DNA of 64,000 nucleotides from Owenia fusiformis (lineage: Eukaryota > Annelida > Polychaeta > Sabellida > Oweniidae): the NCBI GenBank assembly GCA_903813345.2, contig CAIIXF020000004.1:23437985-23501984 (forward strand), written 5' to 3'. The notes under the pieces were generated by a model, which saw nothing but the letters and a program-made list of their open reading frames with translations, made no database searches and was not told where the DNA came from. Shown piece by piece: positions 12,901 through 22,600 of this stretch. The position numbers and the translations under genes were made by a program. Positions within the stretch are counted from its first letter, which is position 1. Every line of letters begins with the position of its first letter.

Positions 12901-15768
12901 ATTTGCCAAGTATCATGGTTTAACTCCCAAATGGTAAAAAGTTACAGTCATTTTAAAAGTTAGTGTTTGGCCAAAATAAAGTTCAATTTTACACCACATT
13001 ACTAGTCAGACGTAGACATGTTTTTGAAGTATAGCTTTATTATACTCAAATGAAAGGCAATTTAGAGTACATTGCAAATATTGTATCGTTTTTTTTTATT
13101 TCGACCTTCTAAAATTCAACATGGCTGCCTAATGTGGGATTTCGCAATTATTTTCTGATCTCTCAAAAGTATGGCTATATTATACTAAAATGGAAGGAAT
13201 TTCAGAGTAGATCATAAATATGGCATTGTTATTTTCATATTTGTACCTCAGAAAAGTCAAAATGGCTGACTAGAGCAGGGATTCGCCATTACTTGGAGTT
13301 CTCTTTAAGGACAGGGTGCATGTTGGGAAATTTTCTGCATTCCTCAATTGAGTCACATGTTATTTTTCAAACATGAATATAACTCATCCCACATTGTCTA
13401 CATCTTCCAAGTTTGCACAAAGAGTGCACTTCTGTGCCTAGAAAAGCTTTGTGAGAAGGTTTGTTTTGTAAAGTGTATAAAAAACAAGAAAATTCAGTGA
13501 AAAAAATTTCTGAAAATTTTCTGATTTTTTTCACTGAATTTTCTTGTTTTTTATACACTTTATCAAAACATTCTTCTCACAAGTCTTTTCTAGGCACATA
13601 AGTGCACTCTTTGTGCAAAACTGGAAGATATAGACAATGAAGGGAAGGAGTGATTCTTGTTTGAAAAATAACATGTGACTCAATTGAGGAATGCAGAAAA
13701 TTTCCCATCATGCACCCTGACCTTAAAGTATGGTTACATGATAGTACAATGATCTCAAATATTTATTGAAGGGAAGAGTAGATGGTACATGTAAATATTA
13801 AATTGTGACTGTACAGTTTCATGATTTATATATTGTTCGTTGGGATTTGCTCCTCCGTGGAGTTGCTGTTTTCTAGTTTATTTTGTGGGAAAATAGTTAT
13901 TTTCTTTAATTCTTACATATTTGTGCAATATTATTTTGTCCATTCGTATGTTTTCAAGGTGATAACTCAAATACAAAATGTACTGGTTTATTTAGATTTA
14001 TATGCAAATGCTGTAGCATTTTGTGAATCTGGGCTTCAAAAATTGCAAATGAATGGTTAGTGTGGTTTTTTATTTATTAAATTATTTATTCAACATATAC
14101 AAAACTTACAAATTTCATCTAGTATACAAATCCATGTACATATTTAAGAATACAGGATCAAAATGTAGCACTAGTATAGGCCAGGCCTATTACTTCATTT
14201 TACATTTTTGTGATAATGAACATATTCTTGTATGATTCTGAATCACAGATACAGGGTATTTTAGAAAGAATGCAACCCACAACATTGCATATCTTTTCAA
14301 CCAGTAAAGCTTGAAAAGTAGTTTTGAACAAAACTAAAGTTGGTTCAATGTTCTAAGAGTCCAGTAAGTATCATCACTGTCACATATGTATGTCTCATTT
14401 ACTGCCCATATAAAGAATGTGCTCCAAATGGCTAGCACCTCTCTTGCGAATGTCCATGTTATCTCCAGTTTCACCTCTATTATGATTCTTTGAGGATGAG
14501 AGCCATATCTACCAATGCATACACAAGTGTTGTTAAAAACATTTCACAAATTGTGCTGTCTGCAGAAAAGTTTGGGAAATTGGGGCAGGTTCTTTAAATG
14601 GCCACCAAATGGGCCATACACAAGCTCTGTGATGAAACTTTGTCAACTTGAAGAACAGTGAACCAATGTCAGTTATGCAAAGGACATTTCTCAAACCTGT
14701 CTGTTAAAAACATGCATTGTTAGGTGGGTTTCATTTTTTAAAACCGTGTATCTTGGACTTCAGTGAATTTTTTTAAATCTCCTGTTATTAATATTACCAG
14801 AGATTATGAATACATACAAGTATAATAAATTGTCTTTTTCAAACTAAACATAAGGCAAGATATACAGATAATGTATCTTCATTTATTAGAAACAGTTTTG
14901 TATTTTTACAAATACACACTTCATTACCACGTTACAACATTTTAAAATGATACAGGGTACAGTTAAGCTGCAAATGGAGCGGGTGTTCTCTATCTTTGTT
15001 CATTGGACTTTTCTGGTAACGATACGTTGCAAACTGCTCGATCAATCTATACATATTTATTTAAAATCTAGTATACCTTCAGAGCTATGGAAATGAACAA
15101 ACTTCATCCTTTTGCAACTTCGCTGTAGCCTGTATTTCTGTTAAAGCAACAGAACATACAGTATAGGGGTATAGTAGTATGAAATGAGAGAGGCTTTAAG
15201 CAGTTATTCCTCTCCCAAACCTGTTTACATACGTGTAGATTGTATTTCATTCATGAAGAAATAAGTGTCCACATTGAATTAATGTTTTTAGAGCAAGTCT
15301 GAATATTTCCTATGGATTATTTCCCCAAGTTAAATGTATTGGCCTAAGATCACATGATAAAAATGCAATACATTGATTTGAAGTGATATACAGGATGTAT
15401 TGTGCCTTTATAAATTGTGCATTGCCACGAGACGAATACTATTTATAATATATACCTTGTATTCCATACCTACTGAGGTTCTATGTACTTAAGTAGCTCT
15501 TAATTAGTATACTGCCAGGTTTTAGATATGGGATTATCCCCCAGGAATTATGTAGATTCCCTTGATGTCTGTGGTCCCTCGGGAGGAACACATATTTCCC
15601 TTGGGATAAACACTGTATTCAAAACATGTCAGTTTATTACATTACCCTTATATATGATTTACCTCGCAGTCCATAATCCTATTTTTGGCCTTCTCAAAGG
15701 CCTCTTCCATTTCGACTGCCTCACACAATTTTGTTGTTGATTTCCTTCCGTCATTCAGACCACTCCAT
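904..15768 (-). CDS. PIF1-like DNA helicase, partial (five exons, ends missing)
   Basis: PIF1-family helicases are superfamily 1B 5'-to-3' DNA helicases; in animals, divergent multi-copy relatives often derive from or resemble Helitron-type sequences. Five minus-strand exons with GT-AG borders join in frame: 15663-15768, 5615-5735, 5245-5393, 3139-3297 and 904-1153 (785 nt, no stop). They read WSGLNDGRKS (the conserved 'W-G' stretch before motif II), Walker B as VLVLDEMSML, motif III as LAGDFYQLRPV, a middle segment with KLFATNLQVD, and the SH3-like domain LKRNVPVMLIHNLSDVLVNG. The Walker A exon is not seen; it may lie in the gap at 16001-16500, since the first visible exon starts at phase 2. 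The C-terminal exon (motifs V/VI) is absent downstream on this strand. The intron between the first two exons is about 10 kb, full of transposons, and contains C-terminal exon copies on the opposite strand. I cannot say whether the locus is functional. Confidence 0.75.
1210..1660. repeat. Degenerate copy of the 162-bp-unit element
   Basis: GTGTGATATTGTGATCAG near 1230 is followed by a G-rich stretch and two to three decayed units (CTACAGGTTTCC at about 1290, CTACAGGTTTTC at about 1460 and CTACAGGTTTCC at about 1600) with the GGGCATTCTGGGTAAA and GGCCATTTTG words. It lies just upstream of the last visible helicase exon in gene direction. Confidence 0.6.
1668..2560. repeat. Mosaic of satellite-element fragments with a foldback core
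   Basis: Pieces of the TTATCCCA-ended element (1680-1900) are followed by units of the family seen at 26.8-27.6 kb (TTTTGTTCATATTTGGTATG, CACACTGTCTACTGAC). Between about 2110 and 2240 two units face each other, giving an inverted repeat around GCATTTTTTAAAATGGTCGC. Stops are frequent and no gene is visible. Confidence 0.6.
2700..3138. other. Intronic DNA, low complexity and satellite fragments
   Basis: A run of fourteen or so C residues near 2705 is followed by further decayed 'AAAATGG/CCATTTT' units up to 3110. No coding or structured RNA signal is seen. Confidence 0.5.
3859..3993. mobile_element. Near-perfect 135-bp hairpin (MITE-like)
   Basis: AAATATTTAATTCTATT at the left is matched by AATAGAATTAAATATTT at the right. 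Inner matched pairs are CAATACCTGTG/CACAGGTATT, CTTTCACAAG/CTTGTGAAAG and ATATTCC/GGAATAT, closing on a GCCCTTCGGGC tetraloop-like centre. Such a foldback is typical of a miniature inverted-repeat element. Related ATATTC-flanked pieces lie at 3490-3560. Confidence 0.7.
4440..5040. repeat. Short interspersed repeat plus ~125-bp tandem units
   Basis: The 'ACAAAAATGGTGACATATTGTTATGG' region at about 4475 and 'GGTGGTGACATTTTGTCATG' at about 5010 are the two ends of a dispersed family also found at 21470-21560, 32925-33060, 38390-38525 and 43770-43870. Between them sit three to four decayed units containing TTGACTAATTTT and TCTGACTTTAGA. Confidence 0.55.
5945..6363. mobile_element. Tc1/mariner-type MITE with TA target duplication
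   Basis: Terminal inverted repeats begin CCGGATTTTCTTGCATATAA on the left and end CATATATGCGAGAAAATCCGG on the right, each flanked by TA (5943-5944 and 6364-6365). Inside are three copies of a 'CCCATGGGCGTATAAG...TACTTC' word. It has no transposase and lies in the large intron of the helicase locus. Confidence 0.8.
6636..7919. mobile_element. Composite element: CTGTAAAACGG-ended TIR element hosting a 162-bp array
   Basis: CTGTAAAACGG at 6636 is mirrored by CCGTTTTACAG ending at 7919, with TA on both sides. Inside each end are GCTAAAATT-rich arms. A copy of the 162-bp-unit element is nested within (7085-7800), with unit starts at 7171, 7333, 7496 and 7658, a G/C-rich GGGCGGGC head and a GTGCGATATTGTTCAC tail. 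The right terminus ends in TTTTACAG and abuts the helicase C-terminal exon fragment. Confidence 0.75.
7922..8815 (+). pseudogene. PIF1-like helicase C-terminal exon, copy 1, transposon-broken
   Basis: The reading frame gives PVKPGFAYTVNKSQG, the motif V-like segment, and VAVARATSVHGLRLKNF, the motif VI arginine finger region, then KIVKQ, where a transposon interrupts it. The reading resumes after the insertion (8715 onward) with SKTTEFYDN and stops at the duplication border. It is nearly identical to the copy at 8997. No upstream helicase exons are visible on this strand, and the only candidate splice acceptor is the transposon end. Confidence 0.75.
8102..8711. mobile_element. 610-bp palindromic MITE with CAG target duplication and preserved empty site
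   Basis: Termini are GGGGTCATTAACAGAACTTT and its mirror ending AATGACCCC. The flanks are CAG at 8099-8101 and 8712-8714. The paralogous copy at 9173-9180 reads AAACAGGATAG with a single CAG, which is the pre-insertion state. The interior is rich in self-complementary ACGAATTCGTAAC words. A 3-bp duplication and G-rich ends would suit PIF/Harbinger- or CACTA-like DNA transposons, but I do not recognise the family. Confidence 0.88.
8997..9599 (+). CDS. PIF1-like helicase C-terminal fragment, copy 2 (intact frame)
   Basis: An open frame of about 200 codons begins at a non-ATG codon directly after TTTTACAG and ends at TGA 9597-9599. The first 60 residues hold the two C-terminal helicase motifs (AYTVNKSQG; GVAVARATSVHGLRL). 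The rest is an acidic, family-specific tail with CESCIEPDH and EDDFEEPYMPFEQL. The stop lies two bases before a 373-bp palindromic element, so the original tail may have been longer. Because it lacks Walker A/B and sits on the strand opposite the other helicase exons, it is either the 3' exon of a rearranged gene or a relic. Conservation of the long frame compared with the broken copy hints at recent function, but this is not proof. Confidence 0.65.
   Translation, partial: PVKPGFAYTVNKSQGCQFAYLEVDCQYMNYPGQLGVAVARATSVHGLRLKNFDATKIVKQDSKTTEFYDNSCESCIEPDHSYCVGSSITTTDINDTILKPLNNNNEDDFEEPYMPFEQLAPGVPSDHVDVNDWCNIICNSLHEKELALFETLVASRKEYLDVYLSCEVTHITTAMEPIQQDVVTQAVETEVTLMYFTTTL
9601..9973. mobile_element. 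373-bp palindromic foldback element
   Basis: TGTCTTGCCTCGTAGATAT at the left is exactly mirrored by ATATCTACGAGGCAAGACA at the right. Inner arms such as GATTCGCTTTGCTCACTCG/CGAGTGAGCAAAGCGAATC and ATAGGATATCCTAT also pair. The centre (GCATGAGAGAGCAAAGCGAACGAG region) is shared with the element at 24640-24800, so they form one family. Confidence 0.8.
9993..10853. repeat. Large inverted repeat, ~270-bp diverged arms
   Basis: Left arm 9993-10263 and right arm 10575-10853 are reverse complements at roughly 80-85% by eye (GATGTTCTCAGATCATAA versus TTATGATCTGAGAACATT; GGCGATGCCCACTTTTC in both). The 310-bp centre has a run of about 17 G. The right arm, read on the minus strand, stays open for 90 codons while the left arm has stops. 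No known domain is recognised. Confidence 0.7.
11496..11998. mobile_element. TTATCCCACCGAACGAAGTT-ended satellite element (short copy)
   Basis: The left end reads ATTATCCCACCGAACGAAGT with a GAACGAAGTTC hairpin, the middle holds three ~110-145-bp units with AAAATGG/CCATTTTTCGTAAAA words, then a GGACGGACGGAC run and a mirrored CGAACTTCGTTC end. The right part (11945-11998) has ATTTGCTACTCCGTGGAGTT and GCTGTTTTTCTAG, the other terminus of the family. A solo copy of that terminus lies at 13838-13880. Decayed units precede it from 11220. Confidence 0.7.
12000..13300. other. No gene or clear element seen
   Basis: AT-rich intronic DNA of the helicase locus. I see only weak ~110-bp similarity between 13000-13130 and 13150-13280 (TATACT-A-AAATG, AATGGCTG). 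Confidence 0.4.
13309..13722. mobile_element. 414-bp palindromic MITE with TTAA target duplication
   Basis: TTAA at 13305-13308 and 13723-13726 flanks ends GGACAGGGTGCATG and CATGCACCCTGACC. Almost the entire element folds back on itself (for example GTATAAAAAACAAGAAAATT against its complement around a TTTCTGAAAATTTTCTGA centre). TTAA duplication is the signature of piggyBac-type transposition. A related end (TTAAGGCCAGGGTGCATG) occurs at about 62743. Confidence 0.85.
13890..15500. other. No gene or clear element seen
   Basis: AT-rich DNA within the helicase intron. No exon-like frames with splice sites, no tandem repeats of note and no structured RNA were recognised. Confidence 0.4.
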
Positions 15769-16000
15769 CTGAAATGGGGAAAAATGTATTTTACATATGT
15801 TAAACTCTTTTTGTACTGCAATATTAACATGAATAATAAATGGATTTCATGTAAATTTATAAACACATTTCTTGTTTTATTTTATTTTATTATCACATTG
15901 CTTTTCAAGTGTTTCACAATAGGGAATATAATTTCAACATTGTCTCATGGAACAAACTAAAAATTACCAGGGATAAAATTTTAATGTTAGGCCCCTTCAA

Positions 16001-16500
16001 NNNNNNNNNNNNNNNNNNNNNNNNNNNNNNNNNNNNNNNNNNNNNNNNNNNNNNNNNNNNNNNNNNNNNNNNNNNNNNNNNNNNNNNNNNNNNNNNNNNN
16101 NNNNNNNNNNNNNNNNNNNNNNNNNNNNNNNNNNNNNNNNNNNNNNNNNNNNNNNNNNNNNNNNNNNNNNNNNNNNNNNNNNNNNNNNNNNNNNNNNNNN
16201 NNNNNNNNNNNNNNNNNNNNNNNNNNNNNNNNNNNNNNNNNNNNNNNNNNNNNNNNNNNNNNNNNNNNNNNNNNNNNNNNNNNNNNNNNNNNNNNNNNNN
16301 NNNNNNNNNNNNNNNNNNNNNNNNNNNNNNNNNNNNNNNNNNNNNNNNNNNNNNNNNNNNNNNNNNNNNNNNNNNNNNNNNNNNNNNNNNNNNNNNNNNN
16401 NNNNNNNNNNNNNNNNNNNNNNNNNNNNNNNNNNNNNNNNNNNNNNNNNNNNNNNNNNNNNNNNNNNNNNNNNNNNNNNNNNNNNNNNNNNNNNNNNNNN
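16001..16500. other. Assembly gap (500 N)
   Basis: Five hundred undetermined bases lie between the last visible UVRAG exon and the first visible helicase exon. The round size suggests a placeholder. The UVRAG C-terminus and the helicase Walker A exon are both missing and could be here. Confidence 0.99.
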
Positions 16501-16602
16501 CCAGGTGCAAATTAATTTTCAAATTCTCAATAATTTTACCACACACCATTTTGTACACTAATAAATTGGCAATTTTTCAACTTCTTAATTTTGTTCACTT
16601 AC

Positions 16603-19600
16603 AATTTTACTCCAAGTCTATATTCTAATAGGCTCTTAATATTTGGTAATGTTGTCCTAAGGTCAGGTGTGGAGAGACCACATGCATAACGTAACTGGGC
16701 AATGTCCTTGTTGAGTAGGAAAACACCATAGTTAAACTGAAACTTGTCTTTGCCTTTACTGTACAGGGGAAAACTGAAAAGTAAAACAACTGTTAAAGTG
16801 AGTCATTTTTCCCAAAAAAATCCTGAGATGTGGGTCAAATTTTGAAGAAGAAACCCTAGATATGGGTCCCATTTTGATAAAAAAATCCCTAGAACTGGGT
16901 TTACTTTTTGAAAAATCCTAAAACTGGGTACTGTTTTTGAAAAAAATCGCCGGAAGTGGGTCTTGTTTTTCAAAAATTACCTTGAAGTGGGTCTATTTTT
17001 GAAAGAAAAATCCTAGATGCGGGTCCACTTTTAGAGAAAAAATGCCTAGATGTGGGTAGATATTTTGAGTCTCAGCAACACCCCTCTGTACAAAAATCTG
17101 ACCCCCCATCTGTAAAGATTTCAAGTTGAATAAGTGAATTTCCTGGAATTTGATGACAACATCTATGAGGCAAAAATCCACTTGGTGTAGATTGAAAGTA
17201 TATCGAAACTGTCTACCAACATATTTGGAACTTCCAACACCTCCCACAACAACTTTTGTGGTGCCAATGGGGCTGTTCTAAGATTGCTTTACTATACATT
17301 TTGTAAAAATACAAAAAACAAAATTTAGTAGCTCACAAAAATTAACAAGATTACAGTACTTACTCTCTATCTTTATCAAGTAATTTATCTATAATATGGT
17401 CCCTTATCCGAGATCTAGAAACCCTGTGTTCTATGGCATAGCGTAGTGGGGTATCTATAAATTCTGCTATCATCTGGACCATGTGTGCTGAATAACCAAG
17501 AGCTACTGACACCATCATTTCATCTTGACCTAAAGCAATGCAAAAAGAACTATAAAAAGACTGTGTTCTATGGCATCATAATGGGGTATCTAGAAACCCT
17601 GTGTTCTATGGCATAGTGTAGTGGGGTATCTATAAATTCAGCTATCATCTGGACCATGTGTGCTGAATAACCAAGAGCTACTGACACCATCATTTCATCT
17701 TGACCTAAAGTAATGCAAAAAGAACTTTAAAAAGACTGTGTTCTATGGCATTATAATGGGGTATCTAGAAACCCTGTGCTCTATGGTATTACATATTGGG
17801 GCATCTAGAAACCCTGTGTTCTATGGCATCCCATATGGGGTATCTAGACACTCTGTGCATCATATAAAGGGGATCTAAAAAACAACTTTTAAAGATATAA
17901 AGATACTATAAAAATCTGACTATCTAATCTGACTTAATCATGATCTTATATTATAAAACCCCAAAACTAGCTTACCTGCGAAGTTTTCAGAATGAGGCAA
18001 TTTTACACCACATATAGTGTATCCAACATTGGGTGTCTCGATTATGGGATATATGAAGGCTAATTCAGAAACAAGCTGTTTTCTTCTTACTGCTAACTGG
18101 GCGTTCGATTTCAGAAACGATTCCCTGAAATTAACAGATTCATATCTCCATTAAGATTCCTGAATTTCATCCAAATCAAAAAACAGGAAAATGGTAAAAT
18201 ACATTTAATCAATGTCTCAATGAAATCAGAGAAGGTCCAAAATATAATTTAGTTTCATGTAATTTTCATTTTTTTGTTTTACTTACTTTCTGATCGGGCC
18301 TCGTACATGTATATTTTTTGTTTCGCGTAATTCTCTTTTACATGTATAGTTTTTTAAAAATGTTTGTGAAGATGTAATTGGGATATTCTGACTGTCCTCT
18401 CAGAATTAACTTCCTCTTTTATGTCAAAATACACTTCAAAAGTGCATTTTCTCTCTCATTCTCACAAGGCAAGATATTGTCAAGCTGACAAAAATAACTT
18501 AAATAACTTAAACCCTCAGTATAAAATGGAATTACAGTCTTGCCTTGAGGGAAAACATAGTTTTTTGTTTCACATCTTGCATAAAAATACACTTTTTTCT
18601 TTCTCTCACCATATGCTTTTTTGTTAATCTCTCATTGAATCAGAAATATGCTTATTCCACAATCTGACCTAAGGTATCAAAAGTACACTTAATTCTCACC
18701 TTGTATCAAAACACACTTATTTCACAATCTCACCATGTATCAAAAGTACACTTATTTCACAATCTCACCTTGCATCAAAACACACTTATTTCACAATCCC
18801 ACCTTGTATCAAAACACACTTATTTCACAATCTCACCTTGCATCAAAACACACTTATTTCACAATCCCACCTTGTATCAAAACACACTTATTTCACTATC
18901 TCACCTTGTATCAAAATATGCTTTTTCTCACGTTATATCAAAATACATACACTTTTTTCTTACTCTCACCTTGTATCAAAATATGCTTTTTTCTTATCGT
19001 GCAATCTGTCTTTATCTCTTTGAAGACTTTCATTTTTATTTCGTACTGCTACGTCTCGTTGATGATTGGTTGATTGCCTCTGCTCGTATTGCTCTTTTAG
19101 ACTTTGTAAATGCATCGTTCGCCATTCTAGGTCTGATCGTAGCTGGTGAACTTTTAGCAAGTACAGCTCCCGATTTGCTGTCTAGAACGAATGAATATTT
19201 AGAATGTTAACACCAAGAAGGTTAAAGGCTCTATGAAAAGTCAACTGTTCAGACTTTTGTTAATTATGCCGCTTAATCCAATGCGACAATATTGAGATTC
19301 ATAAAGTAACTTTAACACATCTATTTTAAGTTAAGGTTTAAGTAACAATTTTGAATAAGTGCAACAGAAACAACTTGTTTATTACACTTCATTATAAGCA
19401 TACCTGTACACTTCATTATAAGCATACCTTTTCTTCATTAGCTTGTGACAAGAGTAGCTTATCTTCTATATTAGATCTAACACGTTTTACAGATGCTTGG
19501 GTTTGAGTTATTGCACGAAGCACCATCTGAATTCTGAAAAGTAATAAAAGTTGTTTTTAAACATTTTTATTTCGTGTTACGCTTTAAAAATGTACAGATA

Positions 19601-22600
19601 AAGAAAACTTTGACTAACAGTTGTTAGTTTCGGAAGCAGAGATCCTCCCAAGTAGTAAACCAATTGAGCACTGCCATCATGATAATTCACCTCTCTCCCT
19701 CAACTCACAAATCACATCTCTTTTACAGTTAACCAGCAATAGATGATTACAAATAACCCATCGTCTGTTCCGCCTCATCATGTATCCTATAGGGACAGTC
19801 ACAAGGAAGCAATACAAATAACCAAAATATAAAACATGGACTTTTAAAGCTGGACTACGCTCCGAAACGCAATATGTTGACATATATTGTTTTTACATTT
19901 TCAAGCTCTAATATAAAGTTTATGTAAATAAAAATTGTTTTTTTCTGCGTAATATCAAAGAACAATCATTTAGTTAAAAAAATAAAAAGACTATGCGGGA
20001 TTCGAACCCGGGCCTCCCGCGTGCTCAGCGAGGATTCTACCCGCTACACCAACGTATTATTATGAAAGGAGGAAGTAATTAAACGCTACTTATTTTGAAT
20101 GTTATGATTCGGAAGTGACGTCACGTTCTTCATTTAGAAACCTTTCCAAAATCATATCGCCGGCACCGATCGAAGCAAATTCAATGAAAAATCTTTGAAA
20201 TGACACATTTATCGTAAGTATTTCTACACAAGATTTGCCCCATTTGTTCATCATTCTATAATCTTTCATTAAGCTCAAAATGATAAAGTTCACCCCCGAA
20301 ACAACCCAAGATTGCGTTTCGGAGCGTAGTCCAGCTTTAATGTACATACACATTTTTAAAATGTAAAATCTAGTATTGTTTTGAAGAAAGAATGGGATGA
20401 GACTTTGTTTTTTCTAATTCCCTCAAAAGGCTCAATTGTGTACCAAAAACACATATATTTTAATTTTCCACAAACTATATGCTAGGAAGTTTTTTGAATG
20501 CAGCATGGATATGGGAGAAAACACAAATCCACTATACATACCTTGATAGTGAACTAGTATTATATGATGTCCTGCAGACATTATTTTCCACCTCAAGGCT
20601 ACACTGGGAGATGTCCAATTCGGGCTCCTAAAGATCAAAAGAATTCATGATTTGACAATGTTTAATAACAATTGTTCATTCTATTGAGAAAATTATGAAA
20701 CTTTGTGATGTCAGAACTCCATATTTTCTCTAAAATTTTAGTGAACTACTGACAAGTACAATAGTGCCTATACTATCCGAAGTAATTACTTTTAACCTTA
20801 AACTTATTTATTCTATTTCTTACTTAGTCATTCTTAAAATTTCATTTTTCAATTCAAACATAACTTCATGTCCTAACTTAAAGAGGCAAATGGTGAAGAT
20901 CTTCCATGAATCTAAGGTCTGAGAGAATTCATCGACCAATCAGAGTCAACTTACTTCAGTTCCAGAAGGAGCACCATAGTAACCATCAAACATTCCAAAT
21001 ACCAGGCTATTAACAGGATAGGACTGACTCTCAGAGTGGAGCTGAAATGCAGTTAATATCAAAAATCAATAAAACAATTTAATAATGGGCGAAGCATTTT
21101 AACAGCCCAAATGCTATTTGCAAATGCACCATGTATTTTTCTAGCAAATTACAATATTGTAAATTGCAATATTTTAAATTTGGCAGATTTACAAGTAATT
21201 GTAGCATTTCAGATCATCCAAAAGGGGTAGCATTCAAATGCTTTAATGCTGGAGAGATTTGTATTTCAGAATTCGAATATGTGAGGTTTGAAATCCACAA
21301 AAACATGGAATTATAATTCTGAACCAAATAGAAGTGCTTTACACAATGTCATAAGTCCAGTACCAGCTAGCCATTTCAAACTAAACACTCACAAAAATTA
21401 ACAATTATTCTTAAAAAAACACATTTTGTCTTATGTCAGCAATATTTTACCTAGACAAATTTCAATGAGGCATTAACATGCAAAATGTCACCACCCACCA
21501 TTTGTTACAGATGCTGACCACCAAACACCAACCACAAAAAAGTTGGAGATTATAAAAATATGTCACTAAATAAAACAGTGTCAAAAGTCTGACTGAATTA
21601 TCAACTATTCTTAAAACAGTGTTAAAAGTCCCTTGTCAACAACATAAACCCACACAATTTTCAAAAAACAGTCTTACCTGATCACCCAGGTAGACAAGAC
21701 CTGATAGGTGGACTTTCCACTCTAGGACCAAATGTAGGGTGACATCTTTCACTTCACTCCACACTTTGATTATCAAATCTTCGTCAAGTTAAGAAATCTA
21801 AGTAATATTTTGGTAAATTTATTTACTCAATGAGGTACTGAATTTACTATTATCAAATCTTTGTCAAGTTAAGAAATCTAAGTAATATTTTGTTACATAG
21901 GAAATTTATTTACTCAGGTATTATATTTACTAATTATATATATATATTACTCAATGAAGTATAATTGTATTTACTCATTAATACATATGACTCAATGAGG
22001 TGTTATATTTACTCATTAATATATATTTACTCAATGAGGTATTATATTTACTCAGTAAGATATAATATTTACTCAATGAGGTACTGAATTTACTCAATAA
22101 GAAATAATAGTTACTTAATGAGGTATTATATTTACTCAATAAGATGTAATATTTACTCAATGAGGTACTGAATTTACTCAATAAGAAATAATATTTTCTC
22201 AATAAGAAATGATATTTACTCAATGAGGTATTATATTTACTCAATTTCATCAGAGACATCGATGTGACCTTGTTTGGAAAGAAATGTTAAATTTCTTATG
22301 GAATAGAAAACATGCTGAAGGTTGTTTCACAATTTCACAAAAAAGTTTACAAAAATGCATCATGCAGAACTACAAACTATTTATTTCATAATACCATGTT
22401 ATCTGTTGAATATTCCAAATGACATTTTCAACTCATTTTGAAAAAATCTTAAAAATGAAGGATACGTGAAGCAGAAGTGTTGACGGAATCTCTTAGACGA
22501 CCAAGTTCCAAACTTTTCCATGTCGGGTTCTGAAAAACAATAACAAACTCATTATATATTAAATTAAAACAGCATAAAAATCAGATTCTATGAATTCCGG

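Noticed and set aside
15909-16628. Long frames on both strands across 16001-16500
   Set aside because: They are open only because the gap is undetermined sequence.
15663-16773. UVRAG-helicase fusion gene as the primary call
   Set aside because: Phase compatibility alone is weak evidence; the gap can hold a normal UVRAG end, so two genes were annotated.
18540-18969. Possible CRISPR-like array of regular repeats
   Set aside because: Host context is a spliced animal gene, units are contiguous without unique spacers, and they derive from an exon border.
18701-19210. 169-codon plus-strand frame with repeated [10 protein letters not shown]-type units
   Set aside because: It is the antisense translation of the donor minisatellite and of UVRAG exon 9, whose minus-strand frame matches a known protein.
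19989-20054. Functional tRNA gene
   Set aside because: A and B boxes are good but the acceptor stem does not pair; kept only as tRNA-like.
21978-22259. 93-codon minus-strand repeat protein ([13 protein letters not shown])
   Set aside because: It translates an intronic AT-rich minisatellite; no splice or start context.
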